DNA of 64,000 nucleotides from Bacteroidales bacterium (GTDB taxonomy: Bacteria; Bacteroidota; Bacteroidia; Bacteroidales; UBA932), in contig JAGAFU010000018.1 of NCBI GenBank assembly GCA_017627955.1, positions 1 through 64,000 on the forward strand. Reading direction: 5' to 3'. The translations under genes were made by a program, and so were the position numbers. Every line of letters starts with the position of its first letter. Positions within the stretch are counted from its first letter, which is position 1. Below are positions 15,962 through 22,586 of the stretch, piece by piece. The notes under the pieces were generated by a model that had not been told where the DNA came from, made no database searches, and saw only the letters and a list, made by a program, of their open reading frames with translations.

Positions 15962-17240
15962 AATGGTTATTTGCCTGGCTCTAGCCTTTGCGACTCCCGA
16001 TTACTCATATGCTCAAATTGGTAAGGCCGCAAAGCAAGCAGTCAAGGTTTTCTCTAAAAAAACCGCCAAAGAAAGTGCGGAGGCCGCCGGCAAAAGCGCA
16101 GTGAAAAAAACCGGGAAAGCCGCCGGGAAATCTATGGCCAAGAAAACCGCAAAAGAACTAGCTGAGGAGACCGCCGAGAGCGTGATCGTCAGGAATGCAC
16201 CCATGTCATTAAGTCGTAGATCAATAAAGAGCGTCACAAAAGAAGATATCCAACTGATGCGACGACAAGGTATGAAAAAAGTCCTATCCCATAATATGGA
16301 ACGTGTTGCCGCAAAAAAAATGTCCGGGACGACATGGAAAGTCATTTCAAGAGCATCAGTTATCGGAGAAAGCTCTGGCGAGAGATTCCTTATAAAAGAT
16401 CTAGGTACGAAAGGAGGCAAAGAAGGGCTTGAACGGTTTTCTAAGAAAGGTTTCATGTTGAAAAGTGAAAAGTCTGCCGCAAAGAAAGGAGGGATAAGAG
16501 CTAGTAGGACAATTCTCGGGAAGGAAGCTTTGAATAGTATTGAAAACCGCTCGATTCGTGAGATGATCGAAAGCCTCGAAAAAAAATGTGGTCCAAATTT
16601 CGCCCTTGATAACTTAAAGGTCATGAAGCAAGGCAAGGAAACCATTATCGAGTTTGCTGGAACCCGCTCACGGATGAGTATTAAAGAAGGAGTGATTACG
16701 GCCAAAAGCGGAAGTATAGCAAAATCGACTTCAACCGGAAAAATCGTTGATGGAGAACTGAACCAATTTTTAATCAACAAGATACCTAATGCACGATATA
16801 AAGTAGACGATTTCATCATTTATGAGACCGACCACCTTGGAATGACTAAATATGTGGAAGCTCATAGCTCTGAGCTTTATAAGCGAATGCAACAAGCCGG
16901 AGTCTTTCACAGCGGAATTGATAAAGGAACCCGCGAAAAACTCTTGAAACAATTCGGAGAGTTTGACCCAAATACTGTTGATTATGGCCATTTATTAAGA
17001 CGAGAGATAGGAGGACCTAATGAATCAATAAACGCTTTACCGATGCTCCACAAAAAACAAGGAAGCGGATCACGATGGTTTAAACTTGAAGAAAAAGAAG
17101 TCAAAGCCTGTAAAGCAGGTAAAGATGTTAAATCAAAAATGTGGATTGATTACTCTCCTGACCACAAGTCTTTTTCCATCAAAGTCGAGAAAACAATTGA
17201 TGGAGAAGTCATAACTGAAACTTTCAAAGATCTGATTTGA
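15948..17240 (+). CDS. Exported putative DNA/RNA nuclease toxin (Endonuclea_NS_2-like C-terminus)
   Basis: 430 aa from ATG 15948. Signal peptide ending DYSYAQ is followed by a Lys/Ala/Glu-rich helical repeat region (residues about 27-75, AKKTAKELAEETAE type) and a long middle region. The last 100 residues contain DYGHLLRREIGGPNESINAL and a nearby SGSRWFKLEEKEV. This matches the layout of the DNA/RNA non-specific endonuclease toxins (DxGHxI...GGxxxxxNLxPM...NxGxWKxLE), with H347 the expected catalytic His and the Asn of ESIN the metal ligand. The assignment is by motif only. No obvious immunity gene follows; the next gene is GH29. Confidence 0.7.
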   Translation: MKISKMVICLALAFATPDYSYAQIGKAAKQAVKVFSKKTAKESAEAAGKSAVKKTGKAAGKSMAKKTAKELAEETAESVIVRNAPMSLSRRSIKSVTKEDIQLMRRQGMKKVLSHNMERVAAKKMSGTTWKVISRASVIGESSGERFLIKDLGTKGGKEGLERFSKKGFMLKSEKSAAKKGGIRASRTILGKEALNSIENRSIREMIESLEKKCGPNFALDNLKVMKQGKETIIEFAGTRSRMSIKEGVITAKSGSIAKSTSTGKIVDGELNQFLINKIPNARYKVDDFIIYETDHLGMTKYVEAHSSELYKRMQQAGVFHSGIDKGTREKLLKQFGEFDPNTVDYGHLLRREIGGPNESINALPMLHKKQGSGSRWFKLEEKEVKACKAGKDVKSKMWIDYSPDHKSFSIKVEKTIDGEVITETFKDLI

Positions 17241-17314
17241 TTGAAGTTACTGAATTGCCACTTCGGCGGGGTCGCAATGCTGGCCATTGTCGCAGGGCAA
17301 TAGTACCTCCTTTC

Positions 17315-17424
17315 GGGCAAGGTCTAATTTTGCCTGGGGGACCTTGCCGGGGGAAATGGGACTGCAGGGCGATGGGAGGCCGATTCGGAGGGCAAGGTCA
17401 CGCACCTAAAAAGAGACCTTGCCC
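17315..17424. repeat. Two tandem hairpins sharing a GGGCAAGGTC stem
   Basis: GGGCAAGGTC (17315-17324) pairs with GACCTTGCC (17340-17348), and a second identical arm (17390-17399) pairs with GACCTTGCCC (17415-17424). The four arms can pair in alternative ways. The site lies between the island and the GH29 gene and could be a terminator for the island or an operator for GH29. Confidence 0.7.
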
Positions 17425-17453
17425 GGAAAGCATGCCCTTTCCTCCTTTTTTCG

Positions 17454-17461
17454 TAACTTAG
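17454..17461 (+). promoter_or_regulatory. -7-like box TAACTTAG directly before the GH29 ATG
   Basis: One mismatch to TAnnTTTG and only 4 nt before ATG 17466. Candidate leaderless promoter; no -33 partner seen. Confidence 0.4.
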
Positions 17462-17465
17462 TGGC

Positions 17466-19241
17466 ATGAAGAGATTCGTGCCAGATATTATCGCAATAGC
17501 CTGCGCGGCGCTCTGTGTGGCATTCTGCGCCACATCATGCGCCAACCGGCAGGCCGAAACCGATAATACTCCCCTACCGGAACTTCCCCTTATTCCCGAA
17601 GTTCCCGAAAAACTGCCCATAGCCAGCGTCACAATGTCTCCTCCGGACAGTTTCCCTGAGGTGAAACTGGATATTCCTATAACTCCAGGACCATTCCAGC
17701 CGACCTGGGAAAGCATCGAGGAGAACTATCCTGGCACTCCCCAGTGGCTCCGGGACGCCAAGGTGGGCATCTGGGTCCACTTCGGGCCGCAGGCGTCAGG
17801 GGAAAGCGGCGACTGGTACGCCCGAAGACTCTACGAAGAAGGCAATAAAGCCTACGAGAACCACCTGAAGCGCTTCGGCCATCCTTCCGAGGTGGGTTAC
17901 AAGGATGTCCTCAACGTCTGGAATCCTTCCAAACTCGACCCGGCGAAACTGACCAACCTCTATAAAAAAGCCGGAGCCCGTTTCCTGCTTATCCAAGGGG
18001 TTCACCACGACAACTACGACCTTTGGGACTCCCGCTACCAGCCCTGGAACTCGGTCAACATCGGTCCCAAGAGGGATTTCCTCAAAGAATGGTCGAAGGC
18101 CTGCCGCAAAGAGGGCATGCGTTTCGGCGTGACTTTCCACCACGAGTACACTTGGTGGTGGTGGCAAACGGCTTTCGGCGCGGACACCACCGGAGCCAAG
18201 GCCGGAATTCCATACGATGGCAATCTCACGCTCAAGGACGGAAAAGGCAAATGGTGGGAAGGCTACGATCCCCGAATGCTCTACGGCATTGATCTTCGGG
18301 AATATAAGAGCGTCGGCCCGCCCAATGTGGTTCCAGACGAGGGAATATTCACCCGCCATCAGGAATATGCCCGCTGGTTCGCGACGCAGTGGGCTCTGCG
18401 GATCATGGACGTGACCCACAACTATGACCCCGACTTCATCTACACTGACGGAATCACCCAGGGACCGTTCTGCGGCGACGGCACCGGAGCCGGTTACAAG
18501 TGCGACGCCATGCCGCGAGTCATGGCTGACTTCTATAACAGGACTCTAAGGGAGCGCGGAGAGGTCAACACATTCAGTGTCGTGAAGTTCCGCAGGCCGA
18601 CCAACGGAACCGTCACAACAGAGGAATTCTCCTTCCCTGATGAAATCAAGACTTCCCAACCGTGGATTCGGGAAGCTCCTATCGGTGACTGGTTCTATGC
18701 CCCCGGCTTTATCTATGACGCCGCTTCGGCCATCCATTTCATAATTGAGACGGTGACAAGGGACGGCAACTGCGCTCTCTGCGTCCCCATCAAGGCGGAC
18801 GGGTCGATTGACGAGGAAGGCGAGAAGATGCTCCTGGAAGTCGGGAAATGGATGGAGACCAGTGGTGAAGGAATATATGGCAGCAGTGCGTGGAAAACCC
18901 TCGGCGAGGGCACCTTGGACAAGGATGGACACCTTATCAAACTTCCGGGCGGAGGGCTCGGTAAGGCACAGGCGGAGTTCCGCTACGCTCCCGACGACAT
19001 CCGTTTCACTCAGGGCAAGGACGGAGCCGTGTACGCTTTCTTGATGAACCCTCCGGAGCCGGGACAGACCATCAGTGTCAAATCCCTCGGTAAAGAGGCC
19101 GGGCTTAAAGACACCGTGGGAAGCGTGAAACTGCTTGGCTACGACGGGAATATTAAATGGAACCGCGGCGAGAAAGCACTGGAGATCACTTGTCCCGAAA
19201 CAATTCCTTTTCAGTCAGCTATAGTGTTTAGAATAGATTAA
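17466..19241 (+). CDS. GH29-family alpha-L-fucosidase, lipoprotein
   Basis: 591 aa. Signal with lipobox CATSC, then a Pro-rich linker. The barrel begins about residue 80: WLRDAKVGIWVHFGPQASGE, WYARRLYEEG, GARFLLIQGVHHDNYDLWDS, EGMRFGVTFHHEY. The putative nucleophile Asp is in PDFIYTDG. NCALCVPIKADGSID replaces the usual NLLLNVGPxxDG motif. A C-terminal beta domain follows. Probably removes fucose or related sugars from host or plant glycans at the cell surface. It is in an operon with GH43 (4-bp gap). Confidence 0.9.
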   Translation: MKRFVPDIIAIACAALCVAFCATSCANRQAETDNTPLPELPLIPEVPEKLPIASVTMSPPDSFPEVKLDIPITPGPFQPTWESIEENYPGTPQWLRDAKVGIWVHFGPQASGESGDWYARRLYEEGNKAYENHLKRFGHPSEVGYKDVLNVWNPSKLDPAKLTNLYKKAGARFLLIQGVHHDNYDLWDSRYQPWNSVNIGPKRDFLKEWSKACRKEGMRFGVTFHHEYTWWWWQTAFGADTTGAKAGIPYDGNLTLKDGKGKWWEGYDPRMLYGIDLREYKSVGPPNVVPDEGIFTRHQEYARWFATQWALRIMDVTHNYDPDFIYTDGITQGPFCGDGTGAGYKCDAMPRVMADFYNRTLRERGEVNTFSVVKFRRPTNGTVTTEEFSFPDEIKTSQPWIREAPIGDWFYAPGFIYDAASAIHFIIETVTRDGNCALCVPIKADGSIDEEGEKMLLEVGKWMETSGEGIYGSSAWKTLGEGTLDKDGHLIKLPGGGLGKAQAEFRYAPDDIRFTQGKDGAVYAFLMNPPEPGQTISVKSLGKEAGLKDTVGSVKLLGYDGNIKWNRGEKALEITCPETIPFQSAIVFRID

Positions 19242-19245
19242 TCAA

Positions 19246-20556
19246 ATGAATATGAGACGTTTAATAACAGGAGCGGCACTTCTTGCGGCCGCAATCGGTG
19301 CCTCAGCGCAAAACCCGATATTCATTAACAAAGCTTATAATTCAGACCCGCAGGCGAGGGTCTGGACAATCGACGGGAAGCCGACGCTATTTGTCTACGG
19401 CTCGAAGGATGAGAACACAAAATATTACTGCTCAAGCAAATACGATGTGTTCTCAACGGAGGATATGATTAATTGGAAGGGAGGTCCTTCCTTCTCATCC
19501 GATGAAGTCAAGTACAACGACGAGGTCCTTTACGCCCCGGACTGCATCGAGAAGGACGGAAAGTATTACCTGTTCTTTTCCCAGCCCGGACCAGATCCCG
19601 AGGGGACAGCTGTCAGCGACTCCCCCTACGGACCTTTCAAGGACGCCAGAAGGGTTGATAATGCCGAACAGATCGACCCTTCTGTATTCATTGACGACGA
19701 TGGCCAGGCTTGGATGTTCTGGGGCCAGTTCTCCGCGAAATGCGCCAAGCTCAATCCGGACATGCGATCTATTGATCCCTCAACTATCAAGGATGGGATC
19801 CTTACCGAGGCGGAGCACCATTTCCACGAAGGAGTACAGGCGTTCAAACACAATGGGACATATTACTTGACCTTCGCCGACATCGGACGCCGGGGAATGC
19901 CGACCTGCATCGGCTACGCCACTTCCAAGAATATTACCGGCCCTTATACTTACTGCGGAGTCATCATCGACAACTTCGGCAGCGACCCGTGTGTGTGGAA
20001 CAACCACGGCTCCGTCGTGAAATTCAAGGACCAGTGGTACGTCTTCTATCACCGCTCGTCACAGGGCTCAAACATCATGCGCCAGACTTGCGCCGAGCCT
20101 ATCGAGATCCTTCCTGACGGCTCCATCCCCGAGGTTGAGATGACCTCGACCGGGGCGGGAAAGCCGCTTGACCCTTATCTCGCGATCGGATCCGATCCCA
20201 TCGCGGGTAGGGCATGCTACTTGACAGGCCACGCCAGGATTGACAAAGACCACAGGCTCAGCGAGATCCGTGACTTCGACACCGCCGCTTGGAGAGACTT
20301 TGACTTCAAGGATGGCCCCAAGAAAATGATCCTTTCCATCTGCCCTGAGGCCGGCGGAATGATCTATGTCTATTCGGAATATCTGTACGGCAATAATGTG
20401 GCTACTTTCAAAGTCCCTGAGGGCGACGGGAAAACGCTCATAACCCTCGAGGCAAAGGTAGGCACCGACCTGAAGGGAGTAAAGCCGATCCGGATGCGCT
20501 TCCACGGAGACAAGGACAAGAACCTGTTCACAATCAACTCCTTCCGCTTTGAATAA
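19246..20556 (+). CDS. GH43-family glycosidase with C-terminal CBM6-like domain
   Basis: 436 aa; signal peptide ending GASAQ. The five-bladed propeller starts at NKAYNSDPQARVW (catalytic-base region), then DEVLYAPDCIEKDGKYYLFFSQP, DPSVFIDDDGQAWMFWG, HFHEGVQAFKHNGTYYLTF (acid region) and HHGS-like NNHGSVVKFKDQWYVFYHR. The C-terminal 110 residues resemble a CBM6 beta-sandwich. Likely arabinofuranosidase or xylosidase; the exact activity cannot be called. Starting at ATG 19252 instead of 19246 is equally possible. Confidence 0.9.
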   Translation: MNMRRLITGAALLAAAIGASAQNPIFINKAYNSDPQARVWTIDGKPTLFVYGSKDENTKYYCSSKYDVFSTEDMINWKGGPSFSSDEVKYNDEVLYAPDCIEKDGKYYLFFSQPGPDPEGTAVSDSPYGPFKDARRVDNAEQIDPSVFIDDDGQAWMFWGQFSAKCAKLNPDMRSIDPSTIKDGILTEAEHHFHEGVQAFKHNGTYYLTFADIGRRGMPTCIGYATSKNITGPYTYCGVIIDNFGSDPCVWNNHGSVVKFKDQWYVFYHRSSQGSNIMRQTCAEPIEILPDGSIPEVEMTSTGAGKPLDPYLAIGSDPIAGRACYLTGHARIDKDHRLSEIRDFDTAAWRDFDFKDGPKKMILSICPEAGGMIYVYSEYLYGNNVATFKVPEGDGKTLITLEAKVGTDLKGVKPIRMRFHGDKDKNLFTINSFRFE

Positions 20557-20587
20557 ATATCCGCTCAGTCCGAGCGAAGCGAGTTCA

Positions 20588-20631
20588 GGGAGTCTGAGGG
20601 GAACGCCCCTCAGTAAATAGAAGGGCCCAAG
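20588..20631. repeat. 44-bp REP-like repeat, copy 1
   Basis: Identical over 44 bp to 21358-21401. It contains the palindrome TGAGGGG-AACG-CCCCTCA and ends in GAAGGGCCCAAG. On the minus strand it lies just after the terminator of the small RNA. It is preceded by another GAGCGAAGCGA string at 20572. Confidence 0.9.
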
Positions 20632-20640
20632 AGACAGAAA

Positions 20641-20809
20641 AAGCACCGCGGCTTGCGGTGCTTTTTTTAGAGTCCTGTTGAAGGTTTTCGGTGGAGGTAT
20701 AGAAGTACCCCTGCGGCTCTATTTCTATTGAAAAAAGGCATTTCAGTGAGGGCTGAAACACCTTTATTCTTTGAGACTCTATCCCACAAGAGTGGGTAAT
20801 CTTTATAAT
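20641..20809 (-). ncRNA. Structured small RNA, about 170 nt, unidentified (6S or Bacteroidales-1-like to be tested)
   Basis: A free-standing minus-strand unit with a near-perfect promoter, no coding frame, and a strong terminator. Predicted folding: 5' hairpin CCCAC/GTGGG (20784-20797), a 7-bp closing helix (TAGAGTC and GACTCTA, 20775-20781 with 20668-20674), inside it a 13-bp hairpin (AAAGGTGTTTCAG and its complement, about 20733-20764), and a second hairpin with ATAGAA/TTCTAT. The terminator forms the 3' end. 5' end inferred about 6-7 nt after the -7 box. I cannot assign an Rfam family; no SRP, tmRNA or RNase P signature is visible. Confidence 0.7.
20642..20668 (-). terminator. Intrinsic terminator of the small RNA
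   Basis: GCACCGC/GCGGTGC stem (20643-20649 with 20655-20661), 5-nt loop, A-run before and T-run after on the minus strand. It may also act for the GH43 gene from the other side, where seven Ts follow the hairpin on the plus strand. Confidence 0.85.
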
Positions 20810-20815
20810 GCTTAG

Positions 20816-20845
20816 CAAAGGTACAAAGTTTTTTGATACCAGCAA
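20816..20845 (-). promoter_or_regulatory. Promoter of the small RNA: TTG-N19-TACCTTTG
   Basis: -7 TACCTTTG (20816-20823) is an exact TAnnTTTG match, with -33 TTG (20843-20845) at 19-nt spacing on the minus strand. No ORF follows it. Confidence 0.8.
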
Positions 20846-20850
20846 GCGCT

Positions 20851-21165
20851 CTACTTTAGTTTTTTTTTTGTTAAACTCGATGACCTCTTGCTAAGGTAAT
20901 ATCTTACTGTTTCCGAGGCAAGGTTTTCGATTAATGCTTCCACGCTGTCAAAACCAGCCGGAAGCGAAAAATTCACATACCAAGCTCCAGGATAATCCCA
21001 CACTTTCGTGATATAGTCATCCATCGTTCTTGTGTCAATGACAAACTCAGCTTCCGGTACTGTCTTTCTGGCGCGCTCCAGTGCCAAGTTATAGATTTCC
21101 TCAAGTTTTTCTTCAGCTATACGCAGATAACCCTCGTCGTAATTGTCCATATCATTTTCCTCCAT
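20851..21165 (-). CDS. Small cytosolic protein, uncharacterised
   Basis: 104 aa, no signal or membrane segment. Acidic helical N-terminus (YLRIAEEKLEEIYNLALERA) and a mixed middle (EFVIDTRTMDDYITKVWDY, YVNFSLPAGFDSVEALIENL), ending Ser/Lys-rich. The first ATG is at 21165; a second at 21150 is preceded by GGAGG at an 8-nt spacing, a Shine-Dalgarno-like sequence unusual for this phylum. AT-rich compared with neighbours. It sits between the two 44-bp repeats and could be recently acquired. No family recognised. Confidence 0.55.
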   Translation of the reverse strand: MEENDMDNYDEGYLRIAEEKLEEIYNLALERARKTVPEAEFVIDTRTMDDYITKVWDYPGAWYVNFSLPAGFDSVEALIENLASETVRYYLSKRSSSLTKKKLK

Positions 21166-21357
21166 AAAAACATAATAAGATTAGCACAACAAACTGCAAT
21201 TTATCGAACTAAATATACTACTTTTTCGGTGAAGTCTGGCTTTAGTACCTCTACCAGCATAAACTGCGTCTGGCCAGATTTCAAACCAGTTGCGATCAAG
21301 ATGATAGTGGGCATTCGGAAATACCGGATAATAATACTTTCGGAGCGTAGCGACCGG
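21166..21357. other. Noncoding stretch with possible gene remnant
   Basis: No credible complete gene. A minus-strand frame over about 21185-21335 reads like protein (YYYPVFPNAHYHLDRNWFEI and following) but has no good start and runs into the repeat, so it may be a gene remnant. A TATATTTA near-match to the -7 box lies at about 21207-21214 for the small gene. Confidence 0.35.
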
Positions 21358-21401
21358 GGGAGTCTGAGGGGAACGCCCCTCAGTAAATAGAAGGGCCCAA
21401 G
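21358..21401. repeat. 44-bp REP-like repeat, copy 2
   Basis: Identical to 20588-20631. It lies directly after the terminator of tRNA-Leu on the minus strand. It is preceded by GGAGCGTAGCGACCGG, a relative of the GAGCGnAGCGA repeats. Confidence 0.9.
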
Positions 21402-21448
21402 GGCACCAAAAAAGCACCGCCTCGGAAGCGGTGCTTTTTTTGGTGCCC
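21401..21448 (-). terminator. tRNA-Leu terminator whose stem extends into the tRNA 3' end
   Basis: The core GCACCGC/GCGGTGC hairpin is flanked by A/T runs, then by GGGCACC on one side and GGTGCCC on the other. Together this makes an inverted repeat of 20-21 nt per arm (21401-21420 with 21428-21448). The right arm is the acceptor 3' strand and CCA end of the tRNA. Confidence 0.85.
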
Positions 21449-21528
21449 AAAGCCGGGCTCGAACCGGCACGTCTTTAAAGGACATTGGATTTTGAGTCCA
21501 ACGCGTCTACCAATTCCGCCATTCGGGC
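21441..21528 (-). tRNA. tRNA-Leu (anticodon CAA)
   Basis: 88 nt including an encoded CCA. Acceptor GCCCGAA pairs with TTTGGGC (one G-T); the D region GGCGGAATTGGTAGACGC is typical of class II tRNA-Leu. The anticodon stem-loop TTGGA-CTCAAAA-TCCAA gives anticodon CAA. A long variable arm and GGTTCGAGCC T-loop follow. Confidence 0.96.
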
Positions 21529-21647
21529 AGTAAACGGATGGACTGCAAATTTATCTATTTTCCTTTAATTTGCAAAATATACTGGCAAAAGTCGCGATGC
21601 TGCCATAAAGGGTTTCGGAGAGTGTTCCTTCCTTCAGAAAATCTACT

Positions 21648-21655
21648 TATATTTG
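21648..21655 (+). promoter_or_regulatory. -7 box TATATTTG upstream of the zinc metallopeptidase gene
   Basis: Exact TAnnTTTG, 63 nt before ATG 21719. No good -33 partner. Confidence 0.45.
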
Positions 21656-21718
21656 TAAGATGATATATCCTTGATATATCAAATAAGAAAAGACAAACCT
21701 TAAAGATTATTCGTAATT

Positions 21719-22576
21719 ATGAGACTCGAAGGAAGACGCGAGAGCACTAACGTCGAAGACCGCCGCGGAATGAGTGGCGGAGCCATAGCCGGTGGCCTCG
21801 GAGGAGGCGCCATCATCATTGCCTTGATAGTCATGCTTCTTGGAGGAGACCCCACGAGCGTTCTCCAGCAGGCCGGATCCATGCAGCCCACCGAGCAGAC
21901 CACAGAAGTGACCTTCTCAGAGGAGGAGCAGGAGCTTGCCTCGTTCGCAAAGAAGATCCTGGCCGGAACAGAGGACATCTGGACCGCTCAGTTCGCCAAA
22001 TACGGCTACCAGTACCAGGCCCCTAAGATGGTGCTCTACACAGGAACGACATCTTCCGGTTGCGGCACCGCGAACTCCCAGGTTGGCCCGTTCTACTGCT
22101 CTGCCGACCAGACCGTTTACCTTGACCTGAGTTTCCTTTCCACTATGAGACAGCAGATCGGGGCCGACGGCGACCTCGCGTACGCCTATGTCATCGCCCA
22201 TGAGGTCGGACACCATGTGGAATACCTGCTCGGGACCCTTGGAAAGGCCCACCAGAAGATGAGCCAGTCCAGCAAAGCCGTCGCCAACCAGTGGAGCGTC
22301 CGTCTGGAGCTCCTGGCCGACTACTATGCGGGAGTTTGGGCGAACAACGACAACGCCAGGTTCCGTTCCATCGAGCCCGGCGACATCGAGAGGGCCCTCG
22401 ACTGCGCCTCGAAGATCGGTGACGACTATCTCCAGAAGAAATCCCAGGGCTACGTCGTCTCCGAGTCCTTCACCCATGGTACCGCCCAGCAGCGCTACAA
22501 CTGGCTCAAGAAGGGTATGACTTATGGGGACCTTGAGCATGGGAATACTTTCGAGATTGATTATAACAGACTATAA
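21719..22576 (+). CDS. Membrane-anchored neutral zinc metallopeptidase (YpfJ family)
   Basis: 285 aa. A cytoplasmic N-terminus with RLEGRRESTNVEDRRG, then a single Gly-rich membrane helix (residues about 20-42) and a periplasmic catalytic domain. The zinc motif HEVGHHVE lies near residue 161; the downstream ELLADYYAGVWA supplies the expected third-ligand region. CGTANSQVGPFYCSADQTVYLDLSF is a family hallmark. Physiological substrate unknown in any species to my knowledge. Confidence 0.92.
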   Translation: MRLEGRRESTNVEDRRGMSGGAIAGGLGGGAIIIALIVMLLGGDPTSVLQQAGSMQPTEQTTEVTFSEEEQELASFAKKILAGTEDIWTAQFAKYGYQYQAPKMVLYTGTTSSGCGTANSQVGPFYCSADQTVYLDLSFLSTMRQQIGADGDLAYAYVIAHEVGHHVEYLLGTLGKAHQKMSQSSKAVANQWSVRLELLADYYAGVWANNDNARFRSIEPGDIERALDCASKIGDDYLQKKSQGYVVSESFTHGTAQQRYNWLKKGMTYGDLEHGNTFEIDYNRL

Positions 22577-22586
22577 CAAACTATAA

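Noticed and set aside
20588..21401. Insertion sequence bounded by the 44-bp repeats
   Set aside because: The repeats are direct, no transposase is present and each copy belongs to an RNA-gene terminator context.
21181..21485. Two overlapping minus-strand frames near tRNA-Leu
   Set aside because: They run through the tRNA, its terminator and the 44-bp repeat, so they are not genes.
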